Assembly (NCBI RefSeq): GCF_036417845.1
Contig: NC_089980.1
Coordinates: 134,256,516 to 134,320,515 of the forward strand
Length of the DNA: 64,000 bases
DNA from: Apteryx mantelli
Taxonomy: Eukaryota > Chordata > Aves > Apterygiformes > Apterygidae
Reading direction: 5' to 3'
In this document: positions 1 through 10,000 of the stretch, in pieces
Layout of the letters: each line of letters starts with the position of its first letter
Position numbering within the stretch: position 1 is the stretch's first letter
Program-made: the position numbers and the translations under genes
Notes under the pieces: model-generated
The model's input: the letters and a program-made list of their open reading frames with translations, nothing else
Database searches by the model: none
What the model was told of the DNA's origin: nothing

Positions 1-50
1 TAACCCTTCTGATCTGGAGTCAGACATGCTGCCTTTTCACCGTGTGGTCA
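1..50 (-). pseudogene. tRNA-Trp(CCA)-like fragment cut by the window edge
   Basis: Read on the minus strand, this matches the 5' two thirds of the tRNA-Trp at 3628-3699. The anticodon arm with CTCCAGA loop is intact. The D arm has changed (GTGAAAAGGCAGC in place of GCGCAAGGGCAGC). The T arm lies outside the window. The altered acceptor and D arms suggest a pseudogene, but the missing 3' part prevents certainty. Confidence 0.7.
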
Positions 51-149
51 GGACTGAGGAGTACGGTGCCCAGGCACTGCAGAGTCTAAGCTTTTATGGC
101 CAGTGGACACTTTCTGAGGAATGAGGATGGCTGGCAAGACACAAGATCC

Positions 150-400
150 ATTGGACAAAGTGGAGCAAGAGCATTTTTTCAGCTTGCTTGCTAAACCTGC
201 GAGGAGGGCTTTAAGTAAGATTCATAGGAGGAGGAGGCCAAAGCCCCAAAAGAAATGGAGGAACATAAGGTGGAGATGATGTACCTGGGGGACAGCAGGA
301 TAGGGTGGCTTTTACAGTTTTCCTGAATGGGGCAGAAGTGCCTGGACATGACTGCAAGCAGCATCAGAAACAAGAAGGAGGAATCAGAAGTCCATGTGCA
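150..400 (-). repeat. Duplicated segment upstream of tRNA-Trp, copy A (inverted)
   Basis: The reverse complement contains the landmarks GTCCCCCAGGTAC, TCTTTTGGGGCTTTGGCCTCC and AAAGCCCTCCTC in the same order as 5290-5500. Part of it recurs at 2690-2870. In each of the three places the block lies directly upstream of a tRNA-Trp-like sequence, so block and tRNA moved together. It may itself be an internal or 5' part of a CR1 element. I cannot name the family with certainty. Confidence 0.65.
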
Positions 401-589
401 ATGGACAAGTTACAAGCTTACTAGGTTCATTGAGATGCCTCGTAACTACACTGCTGCAATGGATGCATACAGGCTGTTAAGGAAGCACAAGATAGGAAGG
501 TGAGGGCAAGGGGTTGCATTTGACGCAGAGTGTCTTAAATTTTCAAAGCTTTGCTCTAAGGCAGATGACAAGATTGCTGAGAGTTTCTG

Positions 590-1040
590 GGTCAAGATAA
601 GAAGAGATGCTGACATGGTAAAACGTAGTAGGTGTCTCTCACAACCTGCCTGATCAAGAGGAGGAAGGAGATGAAGCCTTCTTCAGACAGAAGGAGGAAG
701 CCTCACAGCTGCAGGCCTTGGAAATCACAGGAGATTTTAATTATCCTATTGGTATCATGGTGGGATTCAAGAAATCCAGGGGATTGCTGGAGAACACCAG
801 CAGTGATTTCTTGATGCAGGTGCTAGATGACATGAATAGGAGAAGTACAGCACTGGGCCTGGTACTCACTGACAAGGAAGAACTGGTCAGGATGTGAGGG
901 AAGCCTTGGGTACTTGAGACATGAGTTGGTGTGGCTGAAGATCCTGAGAGAAGTGAGGAAGGTGAGTAGCAAAATTATTACAATCTGTGATTTTAGGATT
1001 GCTGACATGTGGGCCAGGGCACTGCCTTTGCATTGCCCTG
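590..1040 (+). mobile_element. CR1 LINE fragment, ORF2 endonuclease region
   Basis: Translated across several frame changes, the segment shows CR1 ORF2 landmarks in order: a PDQE(E) stretch near 650, GDFN near 735, a region like FLLQV..(T)RR.A.LDLVLT(D/N)KE(E/G)LV at 795-890, and KILREVR.(V/T)SSK near 937-985. These are known from the CR1 endonuclease domain. Several stops and frameshifts mark it as an old, dead copy truncated at both ends. It sits inside the tRNA-bearing duplication. Confidence 0.8.
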
Positions 1041-1099
1041 CATGTGGGTGGCCCAGGGAAGAAAGTGGCCCTGGAACCACACAGAAAAGGGATATTCCC

Positions 1100-1440
1100 A
1101 TCCAGACAGTCAGGGAAGACCTTCCTTCTGCCCACAGCTTGCCTGCTGCCCTTCACCAGCATCTTGGAGGAAGGAAGAGCACAAAACAGACTGCCATGGG
1201 CTCAGCCCACTCCACAGCTGCAGAGAGCCCTGGGGCTGCCCCAAACCCTGTGTTAGCCTGGAATGGCAGCTGGACTTCCCATGGGGCAGGCGAGACATCC
1301 TCCCAACCCACCAGTGTGGCCAAAGGGGCTGGGGGCCACCACCAGCCCTTGTTGCCTGTCCTCCTTCATGGGGGGGTACCAGCACGGGCACTGCTCCTGT
1401 TGGGTGCTGGGATCAACTGGACCAACGCTGCTCTCTTCCT
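1100..1440 (+). repeat. Low-copy segmental duplication, copy 1
   Basis: This segment aligns by eye with 6640-7010. Shared blocks include CAGAGAGCCC..GGGGCTGCCCCAA, CCA.CAGTGTGGCCAAAGG.GCTGGGG.CCA, and a block on CTTGTTG.CTG. In both copies the order is the same and spacing is similar. It is GC-rich and has overlapping open frames on both strands. I recognise no protein in any of them and treat them as chance. Confidence 0.65.
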
Positions 1441-1573
1441 GCTTTGGGGAGGGACAAGGCTGTCATGGATAGGGGTGGGAGCTGGCGATGAAATTTTCCT
1501 ATTTCCCCTTCACTCCCAACATACCCAGCTGGTACAGAAAGTATGATGGGGGCACCAGGCTGGCCAGTGGCTA

Positions 1574-1646
1574 GGGCCAGTGGCGCAATGGATAACGCGC
1601 CTGACTACGGATCAGGAGACTGCAGGTTCGACTCCTGCCTGGCTCG
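1574..1646 (+). tRNA. tRNA-Arg, anticodon ACG
   Basis: This is a 73-base cloverleaf. The acceptor stem is GGGCCAG pairing with CTGGCTC (one G-U pair), with discriminator G at 1646. The anticodon stem CCTGA/TCAGG is fully paired around the loop CTACGGA, with anticodon ACG at 1607-1609. The T stem GCAGG/CCTGC is fully paired around TTCGACT. A TTTT pol III terminator follows four bases later. The sequence is very close to the vertebrate tRNA-Arg(ACG) that I remember. Internal A and B boxes are present, so it should be a working gene. It decodes CGU, and CGC/CGA by wobble after A-to-I editing. Confidence 0.95.
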
Positions 1647-1649
1647 ACC

Positions 1650-1653
1650 TTTT
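1650..1653 (+). terminator. Pol III terminator of tRNA-Arg
   Basis: A TTTT run starts four bases after the discriminator base of the tRNA-Arg, as expected for RNA polymerase III termination. Confidence 0.75.
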
Positions 1654-2199
1654 CCTGTCCACAATCTGGACGTGGTGGATGTGGGACCTGCTTTGTCTGG
1701 TGGCTTGCCCTCACCCGGCTTTCCTCCCACTTTCCAGGAACACCACCTGGCCTCCTGGGATCTCTACCTGGTACCCACAGGCTTCTCTAGGTGACATATG
1801 ATAAGTTCACTGTCTCCCCTGCAGCATCCCTGGTGCCCATGAGGATGTGCACCAACTGAGAGTAGTCTGGGAACTAGATGAGTCCTGGCAGTCTCTCCCC
1901 AACATCACAGGTCTGGGCCTGACAAGCTGCGATCCCTGTGACACAGAGCACCAGTTGGCAGATGGGGCCTCTGTCCCATGCAAAAAGGAGTCTTCAGCCG
2001 TTGCCAGCCACCATCTTATCCCAAGGCACAGGGTCAGGCATGTGTGGCAGGCCCGGCTGGCCCAGGGTCCTCCCTGCTGGATCATGATCCTCCTAGTCTG
2101 TGCCCATGCTGGATCCCTTCCCCCTAAGTGTATCACTGAGGGCCCACTATACTCTGCGGACAGAGGCCCTGTGCTGCCAGCTGTGCCCAATGCCCAATC

Positions 2200-2645
2200 T
2201 TTTGTGAGCTGTGGATTACACCAAATGGGGAAGAGAGCAGTTGAGACACTGGCAGACAGGGCTGCTACTCAGATGGACCTGGACAGGGTGAAGAAACTCT
2301 GGCAGGAGTCTCATGAAGTTCAGCAAAGGCAAATGCAACATCTTGCCTCTGGGATGGGATAATCCCATGCAGCAATACAGCCTGGAGGTGACTGTCAAGA
2401 AAACAGGGGAACTGGGGGAACAACAATGTAGACTAGGGAACAAGCACTTGAGCTGGAGTCAGCAGTGTGTCCTTGCACCCATGAAGGTGAACTGCATGCT
2501 GGGCCGTATGGGTAAGAAGATAGGCAGCAGCTCAAGAGAAGTGAGAATCCATGATACACCCAGCACTTCTGAGATTGTCACTGGATTATGGTGACCAGGA
2601 TTGGGCTCCCCAGTACAAGAAACACATTGACAACCTGGAGTAAAT
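2200..2645 (+). mobile_element. CR1 LINE fragment, C-terminal reverse transcriptase region
   Basis: The frame at 2313-2594 reads MKFSKGKCNILPLGWDNPMQQ, close to the CR1 ORF2 motif MKFNKGKC.VLHLG..NP. It is followed by a degraded SQQC..A.(M/K)KVN.(M/I)LG motif. Downstream, the DNA around 2590-2640 (CTCCCCAGTACAAGAAACACATTG..CTGGAG) matches the end of the CR1 coding region. Frame breaks and substitutions show an old fragment. It lacks the typical 3' end. Confidence 0.8.
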
Positions 2646-2659
2646 CTAGCTTTCTCTTT

Positions 2660-2870
2660 GTCCCTATTTTTCAGCACCTTTTTGAGATTTTCCCCTTATT
2701 AATGTTTTCTAAAGCCCTCCTTAGTAGTTTAGCAATTCTGGTGGTAGAGATGCTTTTGCCCCCATCTGTCTGATGGATCTTGTCAGCTTCGAAGCCATCA
2801 TAATTCCTCAAGGAAGGTTGCATGGTCATAAAAGCCAGAGGTCTAGTGTGACTGTGTGCTGCATCCCTCA
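2660..2870 (+). repeat. Duplicated segment upstream of tRNA-Trp, copy B
   Basis: It shares TTTCTAAAGCCCTCCTTAGTAG, GATGGATCTTGTC and a CATAAAAGC block with copy A (reverse strand, 60-240) and copy C (5450-5600). It leads directly into the tRNA-Trp pseudogene at 2873. It is the most diverged and shortest of the three copies. Confidence 0.55.
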
Positions 2871-2872
2871 GC

Positions 2873-2945
2873 TCTCACATCATGGCACAGGGCAACGCTT
2901 TTGACTCCAGATCAGAAGGTTGAGGCCCAAATCACATTGGGGTCA
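2873..2945 (+). pseudogene. tRNA-Trp(CCA) pseudogene
   Basis: It aligns end to end with tRNA-Trp. The anticodon arm TTTTGACTCCAGATCAGAAGG and the 3' end ATTGGGGTCA are recognisable. The 5' acceptor strand no longer pairs with the 3' strand (CTCACAT against TGGGGTC), and the T loop reads GGCCCAAATC in place of TGTTCAAATC. It is a decayed copy. Confidence 0.85.
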
Positions 2946-3627
2946 GGTGTCAGGTATCGCTGGGGGCAGGTGTGATGTCTGTGCTTTTCCATGGGGCTCA
3001 TCTACATTATATGCAGGGCTTTGCAAGGCAGTAAGAAACTGTAGCAAGCCAAATGCAGTGCCTCAAAGATAGTTTGGGGCTGGAGCACATGATAAGCTTA
3101 GACGGTCTTCAGGAGTATTTGTTTCATAATCTTCATGTGGGCACTGAGGAGAGGCTGACTGGACTATAACCCCACAGATCCTCCTTCCTGCCCTTCTTGA
3201 GGCTGGGTCTGACTCTAGCCTTTCTCCCATCATCAGGAACCTCCTCCTACTGCCATGATATTTCCCCAAAACACTGTCATTGATCCACACCAGAAATCTC
3301 CTGGATTGACTGTGTCACACCATGTTACCCTTTCAGGCAAGTATTGCTATGGGAGAATCCAAGTCCTGGTCCCCCATGAGTTACAGAGCCTGCAGTTGTG
3401 AAGCTTCTCCCAGTCCCATAAGAGAGACTTCATTTCCTTCATCTTCTTGACAGGGCAGTCTGCAGCAGACACCCTCCACAACAAGCCCTCTGTTGGCTTC
3501 CTCTCTGATTATGACCCCTCAGCTCTCAATGGGCACAGCACTGTCTTTGAGGTAACTGGCTGCAGACACAGCCTTGCTCTGCAGGAAAGCAGGGCAATAC
3601 AAAGGACAGCTCGTGTTGAGTCAAGCC
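2946..3627. other. No recognisable gene or repeat
   Basis: Unique-looking GC-rich spacer between two tRNA-Trp copies on opposite strands. I see no coding signal, splice-defined exon or repeat family here. Confidence 0.5.
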
Positions 3628-3699
3628 TGACCCCGGTGTGATTTGAACACACAACCTTCTGATCTGGAGTCAGACGCGCTGCCCTTGCGCCACGAGGTC
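3628..3699 (-). tRNA. tRNA-Trp, anticodon CCA
   Basis: On the minus strand this is a 72-base cloverleaf. The acceptor stem is GACCTCG with CGGGGTC (one T-G pair), discriminator A. The D arm carries GGCGCAAGGGCAGCGC. The anticodon stem TCTGA/TCAGA is paired around CTCCAGA, giving anticodon CCA. The T stem GTGTG/CACAC is fully paired around TTCAAAT. Compared with the human tRNA-Trp I remember, the changes in the T stem compensate each other. It looks functional. No TTTT run appears in about 50 bases downstream on the minus strand, which is unusual for a pol III gene. Confidence 0.93.
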
Positions 3700-4490
3700 A
3701 GGGTGGAAGGATGTAGCACCCAGGCCTGGACTGTGGCATGGGTGGTGGGGATGTGTTGTCCATGGGGAACACCCCAGAGGTGTCTGGGGGTGCCCTTGTA
3801 GCAGGGCCATGGGAGGTGACGAGGATGGGGGCACCCCATGAAGAGGGGGTGGCCAAGTTCTGGCTGCAGAGCAGTGTCCAGGCTGCAGGATGAATGTGCA
3901 GGGAGGGATGGGGCTGAGGTGCAGAGAGACAGCAAGGGCTCAGGGTATGTGGGCGAAGATGAACCCAGAGCAGACTCTGACCACCCCTGGGGAGCATGGT
4001 GTCCTGGGTCAGGCCATGCAAGAGGTGTGAGTGTCCCCATCTGCCACACGGTCTGAGGTGGGCACTGGACATCTGCCAGGTGAGTGGAACCTCTCCCAGG
4101 ATGCGCTGCACAGCCACCCCACCTGCCCCTCAGGGGACACACCACGCTCAGGACCCTGTTTCCTCTGGGACAGACACCACACAACCGTGCTGTGTAGTGC
4201 TAGTGTGCGCCATGGCCCCAGTGGGAGAAGAAGAGGGATGGCCTCCCTCGATGGCCTGGAAATTGCATTTCTCACCCCTGGCCCTTGCAGTCTTGCTCTA
4301 TTTCAGAGTAGCAATACGTTATGGGATCTGCTTCTACTAAGGCACTTATACCCAGAAGGAACAAAGCTGTGGGGAAGGGGAAAGCAGTCATGGGCAAGGG
4401 CAGGAGCTTAAAGGTAAATCTGTGCTACCCTTTGCTTCCAGTCCATCTTGACAAGCAGATGCCTGCTGGGGGTGCCAGACTGCCTGAGTG
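3700..4490. other. GC-rich spacer with long chance frames
   Basis: Overlapping open frames run on both strands (up to about 187 codons on the minus strand from 4184, entering the tRNA-Trp gene). They are low-complexity in P, S, G, H and W and overlap an RNA gene. I recognise no domain, and such frames are common in GC-rich DNA. I do not call a gene. Confidence 0.5.
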
Positions 4491-4493
4491 TTG

Positions 4494-4566
4494 AGGCCAG
4501 CAGTGCAAGAGCCAACATGCCTGACCATGGATCGGGAGGATGCAGGCTCAGTTCCTGTGTGGCTCA
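4494..4566 (+). pseudogene. tRNA-Arg pseudogene (anticodon position reads ATG)
   Basis: It aligns over 73 bases with the tRNA-Arg at 1574: AGGCCAG start, GGATCGGGAGGATGCAGG after the anticodon, TGTGGCTC end. The D arm is scrambled, the T stem is broken and the anticodon ACG has become ATG. GGGGGTGCCAGACTG just upstream matches GGGGGCACCAGGCTG upstream of the intact gene, so the flanks were copied too. Confidence 0.85.
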
Positions 4567-4684
4567 GCCCGTTTCTGCCCACAGCAATGGTGGTGGTGGC
4601 ACCTGCTTTCTGCATGGCCACTGGCCTGCCCTTTTTGTGCTGGGGCACAGACAAGAGCCCCCTGTTCAGTCAAGTCAGACCTCT

Positions 4685-4830
4685 GCCATTGCCCCTCGAC
4701 TAAGTCCAGCTCAGCTCTCCTCAAGTCCTGGCTTGTCATTCTGCTACTCATCTTCCCCACTCCTCTCAGGATTTGCAGCTCAACCCTGAAAATGCTCCCT
4801 GCAGCCAAAGCCTTCACATCCCCAGCTGGT
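4685..4830 (-). mobile_element. CR1 LINE fragment, ORF2 endonuclease region (inverted)
   Basis: On the minus strand the frame reads VELQILRGVGKMSSRMTSQD, then LRRAELDL. This is a diverged version of the CR1 motif (V/E)FKILREVRKTSSKTSTLDFRRADF. It is an inverted counterpart of the fragment at 910-1010, and the DNA match includes CTGCTACTCATCTTCCCCACTCCTCTCAGGAT. It is truncated at both ends. Confidence 0.75.
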
Positions 4831-4916
4831 ACACAGGTCTTTGCCGGAAGGTTGGGAGAAACCAGGGCACCATCACTGTGCTGTCCACAACAGCCAGGCT
4901 GGGATGAGAAAAAGGT

Positions 4917-4989
4917 TGAGCCAGGCAGGAGTCAAACCTGCAGTCTCCTGATCCATATTCAGGTGTGTTGTCCATTGTGCCACTGGCCC
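4917..4989 (-). pseudogene. tRNA-Arg pseudogene with ATG anticodon
   Basis: On the minus strand this is the best preserved tRNA-Arg relic. The acceptor stem GGGCCAG/CTGGCTC, anticodon stem CCTGA/TCAGG and T stem GCAGG/CCTGC are all intact. The anticodon loop reads ATATGGA, so the anticodon is ATG in place of ACG. In the D stem, G-to-A changes leave only one of three pairs. C-to-T and G-to-A changes at former CpG sites explain most differences. The broken D stem and missing C32 argue against function. Confidence 0.8.
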
Positions 4990-5289
4990 CAGCCCCTGGC
5001 CAGCCTGGTGGCCCTGGGGGACTTTCAGTGGGCTGCCAGGGAGGGTTGGCAGTGAAGGTGGGGGAAGATGATCTCTCCTCCTTGTCCCTTCTGCCTAAAT
5101 CCACCACATCCACTGTCCCTCACCGCACTGTGGCATCAGAGGGACACCTTCCCTGCTCTGCAGCTGCGATTCCTGGCCAACACAGGGTTGGGGCCAGGAC
5201 AGGACTTCTAGAGCTGTGGTGTCCAGGTGTGGGACAGGCTGATCTAATCACATGATCTATGCCACAATGTCCCTGTCATTGCAGATGGA

Positions 5290-5620
5290 CTTCTGATTCC
5301 TTCTGTTTCCGACACTGTTTGCAGTTGTGCCCAGACACTTCTCCCCCAGTTAGGAGAAGTATAAAAACCCCCACCCCCTTCCTGGTGTCCCCCAGGTACT
5401 TCCTCCCTGCCCTCTGTTACTCCACTTCTTTTGGGGCTTTGGCCTCCCTCCTCCAGTGAACCTTATTTAAAGTCCTCCTCACAGGCTTAGTAAGACACCT
5501 GGCAAAGATGATCCCACTTCTTTGTTAGATGAATTCAAAATCCTCTTTCCTCAAACAGCATCCCTTGGCCATAAAAACTAAAGCCCTGGGGTCATGCTTA
5601 GGCAGCATGCTGCCCCTCTG
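5290..5620 (+). repeat. Duplicated segment upstream of tRNA-Trp, copy C
   Basis: This is the direct-strand counterpart of copy A. It contains GTGTCCCCCAGGTACTTCCT, TTCTTTTGGGGCTTTGGCCTCC, TTAAAGTCCTCCTCACAGG, and a CCATAAAAACTAAAGC block that leads into the next tRNA-Trp pseudogene. With copy A it forms a large, loosely spaced inverted repeat about 5 kb apart. Confidence 0.65.
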
Positions 5621-5625
5621 TCTCT

Positions 5626-5697
5626 GACCCTATGGCGCAATGGCAGCACCTCTGACTCCAGATCTGAAGGTTGTGTGCCTGGATCACATCCAGCTCA
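5626..5697 (+). pseudogene. tRNA-Trp(CCA) pseudogene
   Basis: A full-length 72-base match to tRNA-Trp: GACCCTATGGCGCAATGGCAGC, then CTCTGACTCCAGATCTGAAGG with the CCA anticodon kept. The acceptor 3' strand (CAGCTC) no longer pairs well with GACCCTA. The anticodon stem has a mismatch and the T loop reads TGCCTGGATC. Confidence 0.85.
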
Positions 5698-6018
5698 GGA
5701 TTTCCTTATCCTGCAGGATAGTGCTGTGGGCTGGGAGTCCCAAGGTCAGCCTGTTTTGCCCTCTCACTATATACCCCACATTGCTGCTGGAGAGCAGCAG
5801 GTGAGCCATAGCAGAGAAGCCTTTCCTTGCTGGGCTGGTGGCAGAAAGACTGTATCTGGATAGTTTCAGCCTTCCCCCTGCCCAGGCCCACAAGGGAGGC
5901 TGAAGAGTTCCCCTGACATAGGGCCATGGTAGACGTTAGCAGCACTGGCCTGTGGTGCCCGGACATCCCAGCTGCCCAGGCCTTGATGGCATGCCCAGGC
6001 AATGCTTCTCTTGGCTCT

Positions 6019-6077
6019 GATCCTGTGGTGCAAGGGCAAATGCAACTAACTCCAGATAAGGGCTTCTACATCCCTAC
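6019..6077 (+). pseudogene. Degraded tRNA-Trp fragment
   Basis: GATCCTGTGGTGCAAGGGCA followed by AACTCCAGATAAGGGCTTCTAC corresponds to the acceptor, D and anticodon parts of tRNA-Trp. The T arm is barely recognisable. It follows the previous copy by about 320 bases in the same orientation. Confidence 0.65.
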
Positions 6078-6122
6078 AAAGGGAGATGGAAAAAACATCA
6101 GGTGAGGGCAGGGCACTGTCGT

Positions 6123-6195
6123 CAAGCCAAGCAGGAGTCCAGTGTGCAGTCTCCTAGGATGTTGTATGGCACGTTATCTATTGCACTACTGGCCC
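6123..6195 (-). pseudogene. Degraded tRNA-Arg pseudogene
   Basis: On the minus strand it starts GGGCCAGTAGTGCAATAGATAACG and ends GCACACTGGACTCCTGCTTGGCTT, matching tRNA-Arg at both ends. The anticodon region reads GCCATACAACATCCTAGGAG and is destroyed. It is a dead copy. Confidence 0.75.
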
Positions 6196-6639
6196 TTGCC
6201 AGCCTGGCACCCCATGGCAACCTGTTTCCTTGTTACAACTTTTATTTTTCTGCCTATCATCTTATCATTGTGCACTTTGAGAAGTCTGGCTCTGTTTCTT
6301 CTATATGCTCATATTAGGTGGTACTAGGCATTTAGCAGAAAGTAGAGGTCCATAATTCTGCATCCTACACACAAAGGAGGACATTGACCCAAAAGCTATC
6401 AGAATGATACAAGTGTGGAATGGGTATAATACAGCAATCTTGAGCTCACACCCCCAGTGAGTGGGCTAAGAAGCTCAAGTTGACACCAAAATGCTTTTTA
6501 GCCAATGAGGAAGGTCACCTAAGGAAATCTGGTAGATGGGATGTCTTAAAAAGGTCATCTCTGTGGATTCATGCTGGTGGGATTACAAATGGGCTTGGCA
6601 ATGCTCCAAGCCTGAAAGTGCAAAGGACTTAAGCTGCCG

Positions 6640-7010
6640 TGCAGAGACTGCCCTGTCTGACCACCCAGCCATGGAAGACACTCTATCTGCCCATGGGTTG
6701 CTTGTCACCATCCACAAGTGTCTTGGGGGATAGAGACAGAGGGGAAAATAGATAATCCTTGGGCTCAGCTCATCCCATGACTGGGGACCACAGCTTCAGA
6801 GAGCCCCAGGGCTGCCCCAAGCTCTGCTCTGGTTGGGAATCACATCTGGGTCTCCTGCAACACACCAGTGCAGCAGTGAGGTATCTTGTCCAATCCATCA
6901 GTGTGGCCAAAGGGCTGGGGCCACTGCCAGTCCTTGTTGACTGGCTGCCTTCGGGGGGAGCACCCAGCACAGCCATTGCTCCTTGCCAGGCACTGGGTCC
7001 AACAGGACAA
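6640..7010 (+). repeat. Low-copy segmental duplication, copy 2
   Basis: Counterpart of 1100-1440, in the same orientation. It shares GGGCTCAGC.CA, the AGCTTCAGAGAGCCC..GGGCTGCCCCAAG block and ATCAGTGTGGCCAAAGGGCTG. In copy 1 an intact tRNA-Arg follows 130 bases downstream. Here none follows, and the nearest relic lies upstream in reverse. Confidence 0.65.
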
Positions 7011-7089
7011 ACTGTTTGCATGTTCAAAAGCACTTGTCAGCAAGGAGATGCATCCTGTAACAATTACAGTCTGGTTCTATGCTGCTAAT

Positions 7090-10000
7090 CAAAAGCGTGT
7101 CATGTCTATTCTTTGGACTTGTGGTCAAAGAAATTGAAACCGTCTTCCCATGTTGGCTATATGCAGTTTACCTTTTTTAGCTCTAAAACAACGTTTCTAT
7201 GTCCAGCCAGTCTGTTGGGAATTGCCCCTTTGCTGTGCTGACTTCTAAACTCTTCCTAGTAATTGCTTGGGTCAGTGTCAGCTGGCCTAAGCCAAAATTG
7301 TGTCAGGGACAGCAGCTGATCAGCACAAATCATGAAGATATAGTGATCAGGAATTTTTCCTTGCACTGTCTAATCTGTCAGTGTGGATTTAGACATGGTG
7401 AATCCCAAGAAGACAGAAGAATCTGATGAACTAAGGACTCAAGATCTGTTACGATGTTTTCACTGTTCCTAGCCCTGTGCCTGAAAACTAAGTGTGAGCC
7501 CTTCAGCAACTCCAATTCTCATTTATCTGACAAACCTAGGCATGAGGGCCCCTATCCCATGTCCCAGAACCACTGGCTTGTCACTGATGGGTTGAGCGAG
7601 CAGAGGATTTCCATCGTGGGCTGCCCTCCAGATGTCGCTACCTCACCATAGTTTTATGTCCTCGGCTCTGCCAAGAACAAACAAGCAACGGAAGTGCCCA
7701 AAGGAGGATGGAGGGGAGGTGGGGGGACACGGCTCCTTACTGTGCATCGGGTGCATGCAGGTGTGTCATGTGGAGACCGATGCAGCTGGAGTCTGTATGT
7801 GCCAAACCCTATGAGTGTGTTCACACAGCCCTGATCTCTGCTGAACCACTGGGAAGATTTATGCCACCATTCTGTCACTGCAATTTGATTTTTTTGCCCC
7901 TTTGACTTCTCTGAATGGAAAGAAACTTGGGTACTTCCTTCTGCAGACTTTTCACTGGTGAACAGTACAACGCAGTGCAGGTGGCTGGATGCTTTTCTGG
8001 GAGTGCTAGTGCACCAGGACCAAACTTCAAATCAGGATGTGTTCAAGTGTTTATTTTTCTCCCATAAGAGGCACTGGAGAAGACTTCACGTCTGAGAGTA
8101 GAAGAAATCCAGGGAGTAATTAATAATCCCCAAGGAGTTCCTCTTTCTGTCTCAAATGCACATTTTTGGCACTGATGCTGGTGTGTTTGGTTGTTTATTA
8201 AATACTCTCTTGACGGACTAGTACCTGGTAAGAAGTATTATTTCACAGGAGTCAGTAGGAACAGTTTTTACATTTCATAAAAATGCTGAGATTTACAGAT
8301 TATTGTCACTCTGCAATGAGCTGAATTTAAGACTTGTCAAAATTTATTTTTAAAAACAGGAGTGAGGATTTTCAAATGGGCAGTCAAATGCCACAAACCA
8401 ATTCTGTTTTATTGCAAAAGTTTTGTTTTAATTTTAAATTTTAAAAGTTTATTTGGATGTGAATTTAAGGTGGCAGCAAATTATGGTTTGAGGGGCTTTT
8501 CTCTTTCCTCCCTCTCTTTACATACAGTTAATAAGCATTGAACTGGGGTATAACTCAGGGGCCCAGAAGGGCAAAGATCACACCTTGTGTTTGTACTTGT
8601 TCACTGCCTATCATGATGGAGTCCCAGAACATACCCAGCACTACTAGGGCAGCTAATAGGGAAAAAAATAATTATTGTTGCTTTTGAGAGAATAGAACTG
8701 CAACAAGATGCCTGTGACACTAACCCCCCCCCCTTGTTTTTCATGAAATTATTTATGAAATTATTTTAATTCAAATCAATAGAAGCCAGAAAAAATGCTT
8801 CCAGTTTCATTATCAGAGAGGTCCCTTCCCATATTCCTATGTCTTAATTTTCTGTTTAGACTGTGAAGGTCAGACAAACAGTAGGATAATATTCGAAAAA
8901 AACCTCCTGTGTTTTCTGCAGAGGGATTTTTTCTGATCAGGGGATTCTGTGGGAAATATTTGTTGGGATTTGCCAGAATTGAGGACTTTAGAAGAAACCA
9001 TTTTTGTAAAGGTTTTTGCAGCAGAAAATCACTTGTAGGAGAGACAAATGATCTCAAACATCAGTTTATCTTATGCCTGAGAATGGAAAAGGAACTCAGA
9101 CAGAATATAAAAAAGAAGAAAAACTGTAAGTGCTATTGGGTAGAGTGAATGCAGATATGAGATTTTACTATACTTAAGATATCACCTTACAATATAATAA
9201 GATAGGCAGAGCAGTGTTTGGCTGTTTCTCACTCCCATCTACAAAACTAGCCAAACGTTTCCCTGAAGAACTGGCAGTGACACTCTCTGAGTAGAAACAG
9301 TTAATAAAAAGAACACTTTAAGGCTCAAATTTACAGAAATAGGTCTGAATCGATTATTACTCACAGACACATATTTTATTTCAGTGATTCTGATAACTCT
9401 TGCAGATTTTTAAACAAAACATCCTGGAGAGTCATATCTTTATTTTGTCTCTTATGAAGAAATGCATCCATAAATATGGGCTTTCACTCAAAACGTGCTG
9501 GGTTGAGATATGTTTGGAAGTGTAAAAATACAGCAACAAGGCTGTGTTTGTAATTCCACGCAGCACATGGACCTATTACTCTGCAGGTTTATTTCCAGTG
9601 GTGCTGGACTTTTTATTCTGCACTTGATGAAACCATGGCTGGAATTACCGTCTCCCATCATGCATGCAATGTACTCTTTATATAGCAGCAGTTGTAGATA
9701 AAAAACACACAAGTGAATAGCTTTTTATTTTTAATTCCCCCTTTAAATTAAAAAAAAAGGAAACAAATTAATCTGCTTCTAGAGTGAACTGAGCTTTCTA
9801 ACGCTTATGGGAGGATTTTCAGAGAAAAACCCAGTGACAATTAAGTTGGTGCAAATTAACCTTTGCTAAGAGAAGGCCAAAGAAAGTTCAGATGGCCCTT
9901 TTTTTTTGGTAAGATGCCATAGCCCCATCACCAATTTGCTCTGACCTTCAACCAGTTATGATACAGTGAACTTGCATAAGCAAAGCCTGTATCAAGTCTG

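Noticed and set aside
3621-4184. 187-codon minus-strand frame next to tRNA-Trp
   Set aside because: It runs into the tRNA gene itself and is a low-complexity translation of GC-rich duplicated DNA.
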